A stretch of 64,000 nt of DNA from Brevundimonas subvibrioides ATCC 15264 (lineage in GTDB: Bacteria > Pseudomonadota > Alphaproteobacteria > Caulobacterales > Caulobacteraceae), in contig NC_014375.1 of assembly GCF_000144605.1 (NCBI RefSeq), positions 1,364,001 to 1,428,000 on the forward strand, read 5' to 3'. The position numbers and the translations under genes are program-made. Below are positions 41,666 through 49,771 of the stretch, one piece after another (position 1 is the first letter of the stretch; the number at the start of each line of letters is the position of its first letter). The notes beneath the pieces were generated by a model. It ran no database searches. It was not told the origin of the DNA and saw nothing but the letters and a program-made list of their open reading frames with translations.

Positions 41666-42469
41666 CTAGCCGCGCAGCACCTTGCTCAGCTGCGGGTGCA
41701 GTTCCGGGTTTGACGCCAGGATCGACGCGCCGGTCTTGGGGTCGCCGTCCGGGTCGATGGTGGTGACGATCCCGCCCGCCTCGGTGACGAACAGGATCCC
41801 TGCCGCCACGTCCCAGGGCTTCAGGTTGCGCTCGTAGTAGGCGTCGTAGCGACCGCAGGCGACCCAGGCGAAATCGAGCGCGGCCGAGCCGAGGCGACGG
41901 ATGCCGGCGACGCGCTGGCCGATCGCGTGAATGTCCTTGATCGACTGGGCGTGGCCCGACTTGCCGATGAAGGGCAGGCCGGTGGCGATCAGGCTTTCGG
42001 ACAGGTCACGTCGTCCGGCGACCCGGATGCGGGTGTCGTTCAGGTAGCAGCCCTTGCCCTTCTCGGCCCAGAACAGCTCGTTCATGATCGGATTGTAGGT
42101 GACGCCGGCGACGATCTCGGACGAGCCGTCGGGCGCATAGCGCTGCAGCCCCACCGTGATGGCGAAATGCGGCATGGCGTGCATGAAGTTGGTCGTGCCG
42201 TCGATCGGGTCGACGATCCAGGTGTGGGACTTGTCCGTCCCCTCGATCATGCCGCGCTCCTCGCCCAGGAAGCCGTAGCCGGGGCGGGCCTTCATCAGCA
42301 GTTCGTAGAGGGTGTCCTCGGCCTTGATGTCGGCGGCGGTGACGAAGTCGCCGGGGCCTTTCCGGGAGACCTGCAGATGGGCCACCTCGCCGAAGTCGCG
42401 CAGCATGGGTCGGGCGGTCTTGCGGACCGCGTCGATGATGACGGAAACGAGGGCAGAGGCGAGCGCCAT
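41666..42469 (-). CDS. inositol monophosphatase family phosphatase
   Basis: 267 residues from ATG 42469 (an extension to 42508 is unsupported). Motifs: FLGEERG (metal Glu), WIVDPIDGTTNFMHAMPHF (DPIDGT), and C-terminal LKPWDVAAG with the last catalytic Asp. The family is the SuhB-type; in addition to phosphatase activity SuhB can act in rRNA antitermination. It is read in the same direction as efp, which lies upstream with its own hairpin in between. Confidence 0.9.
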   Translation of the reverse strand: MALASALVSVIIDAVRKTARPMLRDFGEVAHLQVSRKGPGDFVTAADIKAEDTLYELLMKARPGYGFLGEERGMIEGTDKSHTWIVDPIDGTTNFMHAMPHFAITVGLQRYAPDGSSEIVAGVTYNPIMNELFWAEKGKGCYLNDTRIRVAGRRDLSESLIATGLPFIGKSGHAQSIKDIHAIGQRVAGIRRLGSAALDFAWVACGRYDAYYERNLKPWDVAAGILFVTEAGGIVTTIDPDGDPKTGASILASNPELHPQLSKVLRG

Positions 42470-42545
42470 GGGGATCTCCTGGTCCGAAGGTCCTTGGAAG
42501 GCACCCAATCTGGCTAGAGGGGCCCGGACAGTCGGAGAAGGTCAT

Positions 42546-42567
42546 GGAGGCGCAGGATTGCGCCTCC
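42546..42567 (-). terminator. hairpin after efp
   Basis: A 9-bp perfect stem (GGAGGCGCA 42546-42554 with TGCGCCTCC 42559-42567) and a 4-base loop lies 21 bases after the efp stop. The run that follows on the reverse strand is only weakly T-rich. Confidence 0.55.
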
Positions 42568-42587
42568 GGTCTCTGGGTCAGTCTCGC

Positions 42588-43157
42588 CTATTCGGCGCGA
42601 CGAACGTATTCGCCGGTCGTGGTGTCGACGACGATGCGCTCGCCCACGCCCATATAGGGCGGGATCATGATGCGGACACCATTGTTGGCCTTTGCGGGCT
42701 TGTAGGACGACGAGGCCGTCTGGCCCTTCACGGTCGGCTCCGTCTCCACGACTTCGAGCGTGACCTGTTCCGGCAGGGTCAGACCGATAGGACGGTCCTC
42801 GTGCATTTCGATGACGACCTTCATGCCGTCCTGCAGATAGGCGACCCGGTCTTCGCCGACCCAGTCCTTCTGAAGTTCGGTCTGCTCGTAGGTGGCGTCG
42901 TCCATGAACACCAGCGCGTCGCCCTGCTCGTACAGGTAGGAGAACTCCTTCTGCTCGAGGGTCACGCGTTCGACCTTGTCTTCCGAGCGGAAGCGTTCGT
43001 TCAGCTTGTTGCCGGTCTCGAGGTTCTTGGCCTCGACGTTGGCGAAGGCGCCGCCCTTGCCGGGCTTGACGTGGCTGGCCTTGGTGACGACCCAGAGGCC
43101 CTTGTTGTGTTCGAGCACCATGCCGGGCTTGATGGTGTTGCCGTTGATTTTCGCCAT
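42588..43157 (-). CDS. efp: elongation factor P
   Basis: 189 residues, [21 protein letters not shown] to GEYVRRAE, the full three-domain length. The loop that carries the modified residue reads [14 protein letters not shown] with Lys in the PGKGG position (about residue 34), compatible with the beta-lysylation type, although the modifying enzyme lies outside the window. It relieves ribosome stalling at polyproline. Note that a Pro/Ala-rich protein at 52421 is a likely client. Confidence 0.95.
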   Translation of the reverse strand: MAKINGNTIKPGMVLEHNKGLWVVTKASHVKPGKGGAFANVEAKNLETGNKLNERFRSEDKVERVTLEQKEFSYLYEQGDALVFMDDATYEQTELQKDWVGEDRVAYLQDGMKVVIEMHEDRPIGLTLPEQVTLEVVETEPTVKGQTASSSYKPAKANNGVRIMIPPYMGVGERIVVDTTTGEYVRRAE

Positions 43158-43304
43158 TGGGATCACTGTCTGGAGGGGCGCTGCCGGTCCCGTGACGGGC
43201 GCGCGAAATCGGGCGCGATCCCTAGAGGAAGCCGCTCGCGAGGGCAAGCCGAGGGCAAGGCCGGGCTGCCATGGCTTCCGAAGGGGGACTGCGCCTGATG
43301 CGCC

Positions 43305-43865
43305 TCAGTGAACGGTCGGCTGACGGACCTCGGCCGCCTTGCGGTCCAGCAGGTTGCCGAAGCGGACCCCCGACCCGGTCGGCGACGCCAGCTTCCCGGC
43401 CCCGGGATCCAGCTTGCGGGCTTCGTGCGCGAAGGCGGCCGCCAGACCGGCGGAGGTCATGGCCGCTGCGATCTGCATGCCACGGCTCGCGGGTCGCATC
43501 GCGATCCAGATGGCATTGATCGCCTGGGCTCCGGCCCACAGGATCATGGCGCTGGTCCGTTCCGGACGGGCCGGCGCGTTCCAGACCCGCACGGCCGACA
43601 GGGTGGTCGCCGAAAACACGGCCGGCAGCACGAGGCTGAACGCACCGCGAGGCCGCTCGGTTGTGGGGGCGGCACCTTCGCGCGCCTGGGCCACGGTGCG
43701 CCGACGCGGGCTGATGGAGCCCGTTGCCAGCGCCGTTGCGAGCAGGGCGAACCCGACGGTGACGGCGACGCCGAGCGCCACATGACCGGGGCTGCGCTCA
43801 CCGGCGTTGAGAAATTCGACGGCGGCTTCGCGCACGTCGTCCAGGGTTTCGTCGATGTCGGTCAT
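43305..43865 (-). CDS. small membrane protein, possibly TspO-like
   Basis: 186 residues from the ATG at 43865, preceded by AAGGAG. About four hydrophobic segments: residues 29-49, 75-92, 105-120 and 130-145. Between them is RVWNAPARPERTSAMILWAGAQAINAIW, which recalls the Trp-rich arrangement of TspO/MBR proteins. The C-terminal SGVRFGNLLDRK is also shared with some divergent members. The likeness is only moderate, so TspO is a tentative label. It is the gene upstream of efp on the reverse strand. Confidence 0.5.
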   Translation of the reverse strand: MTDIDETLDDVREAAVEFLNAGERSPGHVALGVAVTVGFALLATALATGSISPRRRTVAQAREGAAPTTERPRGAFSLVLPAVFSATTLSAVRVWNAPARPERTSAMILWAGAQAINAIWIAMRPASRGMQIAAAMTSAGLAAAFAHEARKLDPGAGKLASPTGSGVRFGNLLDRKAAEVRQPTVH

Positions 43866-43919
43866 GGCCACGCTCCTTCAGCAGGAAGCGGAATGGCCGG
43901 GCGACGGCCGGGTTCCGCC

Positions 43920-44162
43920 TCAGAGGGTCTCGTCGTCGGGGCGGATCATGTCGGCGGGATCGGCGTCGTAGTCCAGCAGGTCCGCGGGCCGGCAGCCCAG
44001 CACGGCGCACATCCGGGCCAGGGTCGAGAACCGGATCCCCTTCACCTTGCCGGATCGAAACAGCGAAAGCTGGGTCTCGCTGAGTCCGATCTCGGCCGCG
44101 AGATCGCGGGCCTTCAGGCCGCGGGCCACGATCAGACGATCCAGGGTGACGCGCACCGGCAT
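43920..44162 (-). CDS. XRE-family helix-turn-helix regulator
   Basis: 80 residues, one HTH_3 domain: LIVARGLKARDLAAEIGLSETQLSLFRSGKVKGIRFSTLARMCAVLGC. The C-terminus is acidic. The start codon overlaps the stop of the DUF2975 gene (ATGA). Pairs of DUF2975 and Xre proteins are commonly found together and are thought to be membrane-linked switches, but the signal is unknown. Confidence 0.82.
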   Translation of the reverse strand: MPVRVTLDRLIVARGLKARDLAAEIGLSETQLSLFRSGKVKGIRFSTLARMCAVLGCRPADLLDYDADPADMIRPDDETL

Positions 44163-44668
44163 CAGATCATCTCGTCCAGCTCGGCCTGGATGTCGGCGGC
44201 CCGGTCCATCACCCGGCCCAGAAGGAACAGGGCACCCCCGATCATGCCCAGCGTCATGCCCGCCACGTCGAAATAGGCGAAGCTGCCCTGACTGCCGCCG
44301 ATCAGACGCGAGATATTGGTGATGCCGAAGACGCTGAGCAGGCCTCCCAGCCCCAGGGCGATCCCGACTTGGCGCAGCGCCCGGGCCAGCGTCGGCTGGA
44401 TCAGACGGCCTTTCGACACCTTCCCCATGGCCGATCCGATGGCCCAGACGGCGTAGAGATAAAACAGCGTCGGCGTGGCCCAGATCGCTTTTTCCACGAG
44501 GTCGATCAGGCCGACGTCCGCCGGTGAAGCCGCACGCGACAGCGTCACGGCCGGCGCGACGACGAACATCAGGACCATGATGGCGGAAACGCTGCAGACC
44601 ATGAACACGGCCAGCCAGCGGAACTGTCCGCACAGGCGTCGAAAGCGGGCGAGATCGTCGGTGGGCAT
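44162..44668 (-). CDS. DUF2975 family membrane protein
   Basis: 168 residues with four hydrophobic segments (about residues 18-40, 58-80, 100-118 and 132-152). FYLYAVWAIGSAMGKVSKGRLI matches DUF2975. It is coupled to the XRE gene and divergent from an ABC-2 exporter. The intergenic gap carries one perfect and one near-perfect CtrA-type site. Confidence 0.75.
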   Translation of the reverse strand: MPTDDLARFRRLCGQFRWLAVFMVCSVSAIMVLMFVVAPAVTLSRAASPADVGLIDLVEKAIWATPTLFYLYAVWAIGSAMGKVSKGRLIQPTLARALRQVGIALGLGGLLSVFGITNISRLIGGSQGSFAYFDVAGMTLGMIGGALFLLGRVMDRAADIQAELDEMI

Positions 44669-44691
44669 GCGGGCGACTTCCTGTCTGATCT

Positions 44692-44740
44692 TTAATCTTG
44701 ACTTAAACGCCGACGGTTCGCAAGTTTATGTAAGAGTTAA
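44692..44740. promoter_or_regulatory. two CtrA-type boxes in a divergent promoter region
   Basis: TTAA-TCTTGAC-TTAA (44692-44706) is a perfect match to the CtrA consensus TTAA-N7-TTAA. A second, TTAT-GTAAGAG-TTAA (44726-44740), differs in one base. They stand 24 and 19 bases, at the nearer edge, from the starts of the DUF2975 and ABC genes, so CtrA could control either or both. Confidence 0.6.
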
Positions 44741-44758
44741 ACGGGCAGGGGTTGGCCG

Positions 44759-45697
44759 ATGGGCGCGGCGATCGAGACACAGGGGCTGACGCGCCGGTTC
44801 GGCCGGCATCTGGCCGTCGACGCGGTGTCGATGACGGTACCGGAGAAAGCCGTCTACGGCTTTCTCGGGCGCAATGGCGCGGGCAAGACCACCACGCTGA
44901 AGATGCTGCTCGGCCTGCTGACCCCGAGCGCCGGATACGCACGCATTTGCGGGATCGACGTGGGACGCGACAGGATCGGCGCGGCGCGAAAGGTCGGCTC
45001 GCTGCTGGAGGCGCACGGCTTCTACGCGAACCTGACCGGGCGCGAGAACCTGGACCTGACCCGCGGGCTCATGGGCCTGGCCGCGACCGAGATCGACAGG
45101 GTCCTGGAGGTCGTCGACCTGACCGGAAACGCTCGGCGGCGCGTCGCGGACTATTCGCTGGGCATGCGGCAAAGGCTGGGGCTGGCCCGCGCCATGCTGG
45201 GCAATCCGCCGGTCCTGGTTCTGGATGAGCCGACCAACGGGCTGGACCCCGACGGCATCGCCGACATGCGCCGCTTCCTGAAGACCCTGCCCGAGCGGAC
45301 GGGGGCGACGGTGCTGCTGTCCAGCCACCTGCTGGGCGAGATCGAGCAGACGGCCACCCATATCGGCATCGTCCACGAGGGCCGGCTGGTGCTGGAAGGC
45401 GACCTTGCAGCGCTGAAGGCGGAACTGGCTCCTGAGATCGGCCTGCGCGTCGACGATGCGGAGCGGGCCGGGCTGGTCCTGCGTCGCCACGACCTGACGC
45501 TGACCCGCGACGCCGCAGGTCTGGTCGCGCGACTGCGTCCCGGTGCGGACCATGATGCCGCAACGGCCGCCCTGAACCGGGACCTGGTCGATGCGGGCGT
45601 GCAGGTCTTCGCCATCGGAGCCCGCAGCCCGTCCCTGGAGGGGATCTATCGCACCGTCACCGCGTCGCCGTCGGCGCGCGAACCGGAGACCGTCTGA
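44759..45697 (+). CDS. ABC transporter ATP-binding protein (ABC-2 type)
   Basis: 312 residues. Walker A GRNGAGKTT near residue 38, signature YSLGMRQRL near 138, Walker B LVLDEPTNGLDPDG near 158-171, and a C-terminal 90-residue domain of the drug/antibiotic-exporter type. The stop overlaps the permease start. By analogy with BcrA/NatA systems it may export a peptide or hydrophobic compound; the substrate is not evident. Confidence 0.85.
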   Translation: MGAAIETQGLTRRFGRHLAVDAVSMTVPEKAVYGFLGRNGAGKTTTLKMLLGLLTPSAGYARICGIDVGRDRIGAARKVGSLLEAHGFYANLTGRENLDLTRGLMGLAATEIDRVLEVVDLTGNARRRVADYSLGMRQRLGLARAMLGNPPVLVLDEPTNGLDPDGIADMRRFLKTLPERTGATVLLSSHLLGEIEQTATHIGIVHEGRLVLEGDLAALKAELAPEIGLRVDDAERAGLVLRRHDLTLTRDAAGLVARLRPGADHDAATAALNRDLVDAGVQVFAIGARSPSLEGIYRTVTASPSAREPETV

Positions 45698-46422
45698 TGC
45701 TGGCCTTTCTTGCCGTCGAACTGCGCAAGCTCAACCGCTCGCTGGCCCTGCTGCTGGCTCTGGCGGCCCCGACGCTGATCGCGATCTTCGTCTTCTTCAA
45801 CATGCTGCGGAGCGAGGAAGCCCAACACTGGGAGATGTATACCCAGGGGGCGACGGGCATCTGGGCCTTCTTCATGCTGCCGATGAGCGTGACGGCGCTG
45901 ACGGCCCTCGTCGCCCACATGGAGCATGGCCCGCGCGCCTGGGATCATCTGAGGGCCCTGCCGGTCGCGCGCTGGAAGCTCTATGCGGCCAAGGCGATCT
46001 GCGTGCTGGGCGTCGTCGCGGCGATGAGCCTGCTCAACCTCCTGCTGACCTGGGGCGCGGTATCCCTTGCGGCGGCGATCAAGCCGGTTCTGACGCCGAC
46101 CGGCGTACTGGATCTCGGTGCGCAGGCAATCCTGCTGGCGAAGGTCCTGCTGGCCGCCATCCTGATGATTGCCATCCAGTTCTGGATCGCGATCCGTTTC
46201 TCCAGCTTCGTGCCGGCCCTGGCCGTGGGGATCGGCGGGACCTTCTTTTCGGTCGTGGCGACGGCAGCGAAGCAGGGCGTGTTCTTTCCCTGGCAGATGC
46301 CGGTCAACATGCTGGCGACCGAGGCCTGGCGCGTGAACACCGCGCTGGCGCTGGGAGGCGGCGTGGGTGTGATCGTGCTCGTCGCCGCGGTCGTCCACCT
46401 GACGCGGCGCGAGGTGCTCTAG
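45697..46422 (+). CDS. ABC-2 type permease
   Basis: 241 residues with six hydrophobic segments, opening LAFLAVELRKLNRSLALLLALAAPTL, of the BcrB/ABC2_membrane_4 kind (HMEHGPRAWDHLRALPVARWKLYAAK). It forms the membrane part for the ATPase upstream; the two genes overlap by one base. Confidence 0.82.
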   Translation: MLAFLAVELRKLNRSLALLLALAAPTLIAIFVFFNMLRSEEAQHWEMYTQGATGIWAFFMLPMSVTALTALVAHMEHGPRAWDHLRALPVARWKLYAAKAICVLGVVAAMSLLNLLLTWGAVSLAAAIKPVLTPTGVLDLGAQAILLAKVLLAAILMIAIQFWIAIRFSSFVPALAVGIGGTFFSVVATAAKQGVFFPWQMPVNMLATEAWRVNTALALGGGVGVIVLVAAVVHLTRREVL

Positions 46423-46424
46423 GC

Positions 46425-46925
46425 TCAGCCGCCGGTGGCGGACTTGTCCGGAGCGATCTCGGTCATGGCGGACTGCAGGTAGTTCTGCTCACCCAGTTGT
46501 TCGATCAGCTTGAACTGGGCTTCGAGGAAATCGATGTGTTCCTCGGTGTCCGACAGGATTTCCATGAAGATCTGGCGGCTGACGTAGTCGGACAGCTGCT
46601 CGGCCTGGGCGACGGCGGCCAGCAGGGTGTCGCGCCCGCCGAGCTCCAGTTGCAGGTCGGCACCGAGGCACTCGATGGCGTTCTCGCCGATCTTGAGCTT
46701 GTGCAGGTCCTGCATGTTGGGCAGGCCGTCGAGGAAGAGGACGCGCTTGATCAGCTTGTCGGCGTGTTTCATCTCGCCGATCGATTCGTCGTAGATGATC
46801 TGGCCCATGTGTTTCAGGCCCCAGCTTTCGAACATGCGGGCATGCAGGAAATACTGGTTCACGGCCGTCAGTTCGTTGGTCAGCACCGCATTGAGGCTGC
46901 GGATGATCGCGGGATCGCCCTTCAT
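46425..46925 (-). CDS. bfr: bacterioferritin
   Basis: 166 residues. Numbering agrees with the family: Glu18, Glu51, His54 as ferroxidase ligands and Met52 for heme (IGEMKHAD). Iron storage cage of 24 subunits. It is read from the same direction as bfd, 28 bases downstream of it, and probably shares the Fur-like operator at 47162-47183. Its stop lies three bases from the convergent ABC permease stop. Confidence 0.95.
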   Translation of the reverse strand: MKGDPAIIRSLNAVLTNELTAVNQYFLHARMFESWGLKHMGQIIYDESIGEMKHADKLIKRVLFLDGLPNMQDLHKLKIGENAIECLGADLQLELGGRDTLLAAVAQAEQLSDYVSRQIFMEILSDTEEHIDFLEAQFKLIEQLGEQNYLQSAMTEIAPDKSATGG

Positions 46926-46953
46926 GGCTGTCTTCCTTCGTGTTCGGACCGGA

Positions 46954-47139
46954 CTATTCGGCGGCGAGAGCGAAGGTGTCCCGGCTGTCCTGAATCATCT
47001 GGCGCATCTCGCAGACGCACTTAGCACATTGCGCTGCGCATTGGTTGCGCTGGAACACATCGGCAGGCCGCGTGGCGCCGGCTTCGATGGCGCGGGCGAC
47101 GTCCCGTTGGCGAAGACCATTGCAGTTGCAGACGTACAA
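46954..47139 (-). CDS. bfd: bacterioferritin-associated ferredoxin
   Basis: 61 residues. [14 protein letters not shown] gives Cys4 and Cys6; the other two [2Fe-2S] ligands come from the CAAQCAKC cluster (about Cys38 and Cys41, one residue shorter than E. coli). It delivers electrons to Bfr for iron release. The Fur-like site upstream and order bfd-bfr fit induction in iron shortage. Confidence 0.9.
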   Translation of the reverse strand: MYVCNCNGLRQRDVARAIEAGATRPADVFQRNQCAAQCAKCVCEMRQMIQDSRDTFALAAE

Positions 47140-47161
47140 GGCAGGCGATCCTGTCGACCAG

Positions 47162-47183
47162 TTGCGATTGGTTCTCTATAGCA
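47162..47183 (-). promoter_or_regulatory. Fur-like operator of bfd-bfr
   Basis: The pattern TTGCGA-N4-TTCTC-N4-GCA (+ strand) is shared exactly with the site at 54040-54061. On the reverse strand it overlaps TATAGA, a likely -10 box, about 40 bases from the bfd start. The half site with AGAGAA is of the Fur type; the shared architecture with the other site is the main evidence. Confidence 0.5.
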
Positions 47184-47260
47184 GCCGGCACGGCGATTGC
47201 AACGCGTTCGCAAGAGCCTTCGGTGTTGACCATCGCGCCGCGTTGACGCACCTGCGCGGC

Positions 47261-47899
47261 ATGATCCCGCCCCGCTGCCAGCTCTATCTGATCACACCGC
47301 CTGTCATCGACGATCTGGACGTCTTCGCGGGCCGTCTGGAACGCGCACTGGACGCCGGGCCCGTCGCCGCCCTCCAGATCCGGCTGAAGCCGGCAGACGA
47401 GGCGACGATCACCGCAGCGGTCCAACGCCTGGCGCCGCTGGCCCAGCGGCGCGACGTCGCCGTCATCCTGAACGATCGCCCGGACCTGGCTGCGGCGCTG
47501 GGCTGCGACGGGGTGCACGTGGGCCAATCCGACGCGTCGGTGGCCTCGGCGCGCCGGATCATGGGCAAGTCCGCGATGATCGGGGCGACCTGTCATGACA
47601 GTCGTCACCTGGCGATGGAAGCGGCGGAAGCGGGGGCCGACTATGTGGCCTTCGGTGCCTTCTTTCCGACCACGACCAAGACGACCGAACATCGTCCCGA
47701 TCCGGAGATCCTGACCATCTGGCAGGAGGTCATGGAAATCCCGTCCGTCGCGATCGGCGGGATCACCGTCGAAAATGCGGCGACCCTCGTCACGGCGGGG
47801 GCAGATTTCCTGGCGGTCAGCGCCGGGGTCTGGGGGTACGCCGAGGGCGAAGCCGCGGCGGTTCGTCGTTTCGCTGCGATCATGGCCACAGGCGACTGA
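47261..47899 (+). CDS. thiE: thiamine phosphate synthase
   Basis: 212 residues from ATG 47261; the reading frame is open earlier, but nothing there is TIM-barrel-like. The ThiE signatures are [60 protein letters not shown] and AIGGIT. It joins the pyrimidine and thiazole parts to thiamine phosphate. Divergent from bfd, with the Fur-like site in between. The start stands about 80 bases from that site. Confidence 0.88.
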   Translation: MIPPRCQLYLITPPVIDDLDVFAGRLERALDAGPVAALQIRLKPADEATITAAVQRLAPLAQRRDVAVILNDRPDLAAALGCDGVHVGQSDASVASARRIMGKSAMIGATCHDSRHLAMEAAEAGADYVAFGAFFPTTTKTTEHRPDPEILTIWQEVMEIPSVAIGGITVENAATLVTAGADFLAVSAGVWGYAEGEAAAVRRFAAIMATGD

Positions 47900-47965
47900 C
47901 TTCAGGGGATATTAGGAAGCTCGTGGTTGAAGGAACGCTCGTGTTTTCGCCAGAGCGTTCGACCC

Positions 47966-49651
47966 ATGCCCCATGTCCGCGCCCTCGGCGCGACCGATCT
48001 GGACTACGCTGAGGCACAGATTGCGCCCGCGCGCCCGGTCGTGACCACCGCCGCCAGCCTGTTTACGCAGCCGCTGGCCCCGATGCTGACCGTGCTGGGC
48101 GTCGCGGTTCTGGTGATCGTGGCGATCACGACGGCGCGGACCGCGGGACTGGTCGCCGCGCTGTGGGCGGCGAACGGGCTGGCCGTCGGCGTGTGGCTGC
48201 GGAGCGGCCGGGGCCTCGGCTTCGACCTGAGCTTCGGAGGCCTGATCGCGCTGGGCGTGCTGGCCGGCGAGTTTCTGGCGGGCAATACCCCGACGCTGGC
48301 CCTCTGGTTCACCCTGGCCAACATGATCGAGATCGTGGTGGCTGTGCTGCTGGCCCGGCGGTTCGCACCCACCCTGAACCTCGCGACCGTGAACGGAGCC
48401 TCACGCTTCCTGTTCTGCGTGGCGGGCCTTGCGCCCATTCCCGCCGGGCTGATGTCGGCCGTGATGCTCTGGCTGGTCCGGGACGCCTCATTCCTGATGA
48501 GCTTCCAGACGTGGTGGTTCGGCCATGCCCTGGGGCTGGCGGTCATCGCTCCGTTCATTCTGGCGTACGAGCAGCGGCAGCTGGCGGCCATGCTGCGGCC
48601 CCTGCGAGCGGCCGAGACGGTCGGCCTGTTCGCCCTGTTGGCGGGCGTCTGCGCCGTCGTCTATTTCGTCGTCGATCTGCCGCTGGTGTTCGCGGTGATT
48701 CCGGTCCTGATCCTGATCGCTGCGCGCCTCAGAGTTCCGGGGGTCACGGCCGCCCTGATGCTGGTGGCGGTCGCGGCCGTGGCCTCGTTGCTGATCGGAG
48801 CCGGTCCTGCCGCGGGGGACCCGAGCGACATCGGTGAGCGCGCCCTGCTGGTCCAGTTGACGATCCTGTTCGGTTACGTGCCCATCGTCCTGGTCGCCTC
48901 CCTGCTGGAGGAACGCGACCGTCTGTCCGAGCGGGCCAAGGCCGGGCAACTGAGGGCCGAGCGCGCCTCCGCCGCCAAGTCGCGTCTGCTCGCCAACGTG
49001 GCGCACGAGATCAAGAGTCCGATCGGCGGGGTCATCGGCATCGGCGACCTGTGGTCCAGTGGACAGCTGGGGCCCGTGACGCCAACCCAGGCCGAGATGG
49101 CCGTCATGCTGGTGAAGACCGCGCGTCAGGTCGAGGCGCTGTCGCACGATCTCCTGGACGTGGCCCGCGCCGAATCCGGAGCTGTGAAGGTGGAGCTGCG
49201 CCCGACCGACGTCCCGGGCATTCTCGAAGATATCCGCGCGGCAACCGTTCTGAGGCCCGAGGCGCGGGCCCTCTCGGTCAGCGTTGTCTGCGAGGGCGAT
49301 GGTCTGATCGCCATCGCGGACTCGCAGCGCCTGGCGCAGGTGATCGACAACCTGGCGACCAATGCGGTGAAGTATGCCGGGGCCGGGGGCAGCCTCGTTC
49401 TACGGGCCCGGCGGATCTACGACGGCGTCCGGATCGAGGTCGTGGACCGCGGGCCGGGTCTGACCCCGGAAAAGCAGGCGCAACTGTTCGAGCCGTTCAA
49501 CCGGCTGGGGCTGGAACGCTCGTCGGTCGAGGGGCACGGCATCGGTCTGGCGCTGGCGAAACGTCTGGTCGAACTGCAAGGCGGCTCCATCGGCGTCGTG
49601 TCCAATCTCGGAGAGGGTTCGACCTTCTGGATCGAGCTGCCCGCGGCCTGA
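47966..49651 (+). CDS. MASE1 sensor histidine kinase
   Basis: 561 residues from ATG 47966 (13 more codons are possible). About residues 30-310 hold eight or so membrane helices with the MASE1 pattern (GLVAALWAANGLAVGVWLRSG). A HisKA segment follows with NVAHEIKSPIGG (His near residue 351) and then the ATPase boxes (DNLATNAVKYA, EVVDRGPGLTPEK, GHGIGLALAKRL). There is no receiver domain and no response regulator is adjacent, so its partner is unknown. MASE1 sensors respond to unidentified membrane or quinone-state signals; it is next to the bd oxidase operon. Confidence 0.85.
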   Translation: MPHVRALGATDLDYAEAQIAPARPVVTTAASLFTQPLAPMLTVLGVAVLVIVAITTARTAGLVAALWAANGLAVGVWLRSGRGLGFDLSFGGLIALGVLAGEFLAGNTPTLALWFTLANMIEIVVAVLLARRFAPTLNLATVNGASRFLFCVAGLAPIPAGLMSAVMLWLVRDASFLMSFQTWWFGHALGLAVIAPFILAYEQRQLAAMLRPLRAAETVGLFALLAGVCAVVYFVVDLPLVFAVIPVLILIAARLRVPGVTAALMLVAVAAVASLLIGAGPAAGDPSDIGERALLVQLTILFGYVPIVLVASLLEERDRLSERAKAGQLRAERASAAKSRLLANVAHEIKSPIGGVIGIGDLWSSGQLGPVTPTQAEMAVMLVKTARQVEALSHDLLDVARAESGAVKVELRPTDVPGILEDIRAATVLRPEARALSVSVVCEGDGLIAIADSQRLAQVIDNLATNAVKYAGAGGSLVLRARRIYDGVRIEVVDRGPGLTPEKQAQLFEPFNRLGLERSSVEGHGIGLALAKRLVELQGGSIGVVSNLGEGSTFWIELPAA

Positions 49652-49771
49652 CGCGTAAAATCATCACCCAGTGAAATACTGCGGCGCAGGGTCGCGCGGG
49701 GGTTCTGCGGGTGGACATGGCCAAGACATTGGCGCACCGCATGTGGCCTCAGTCATTCCAGGAACACGCCC

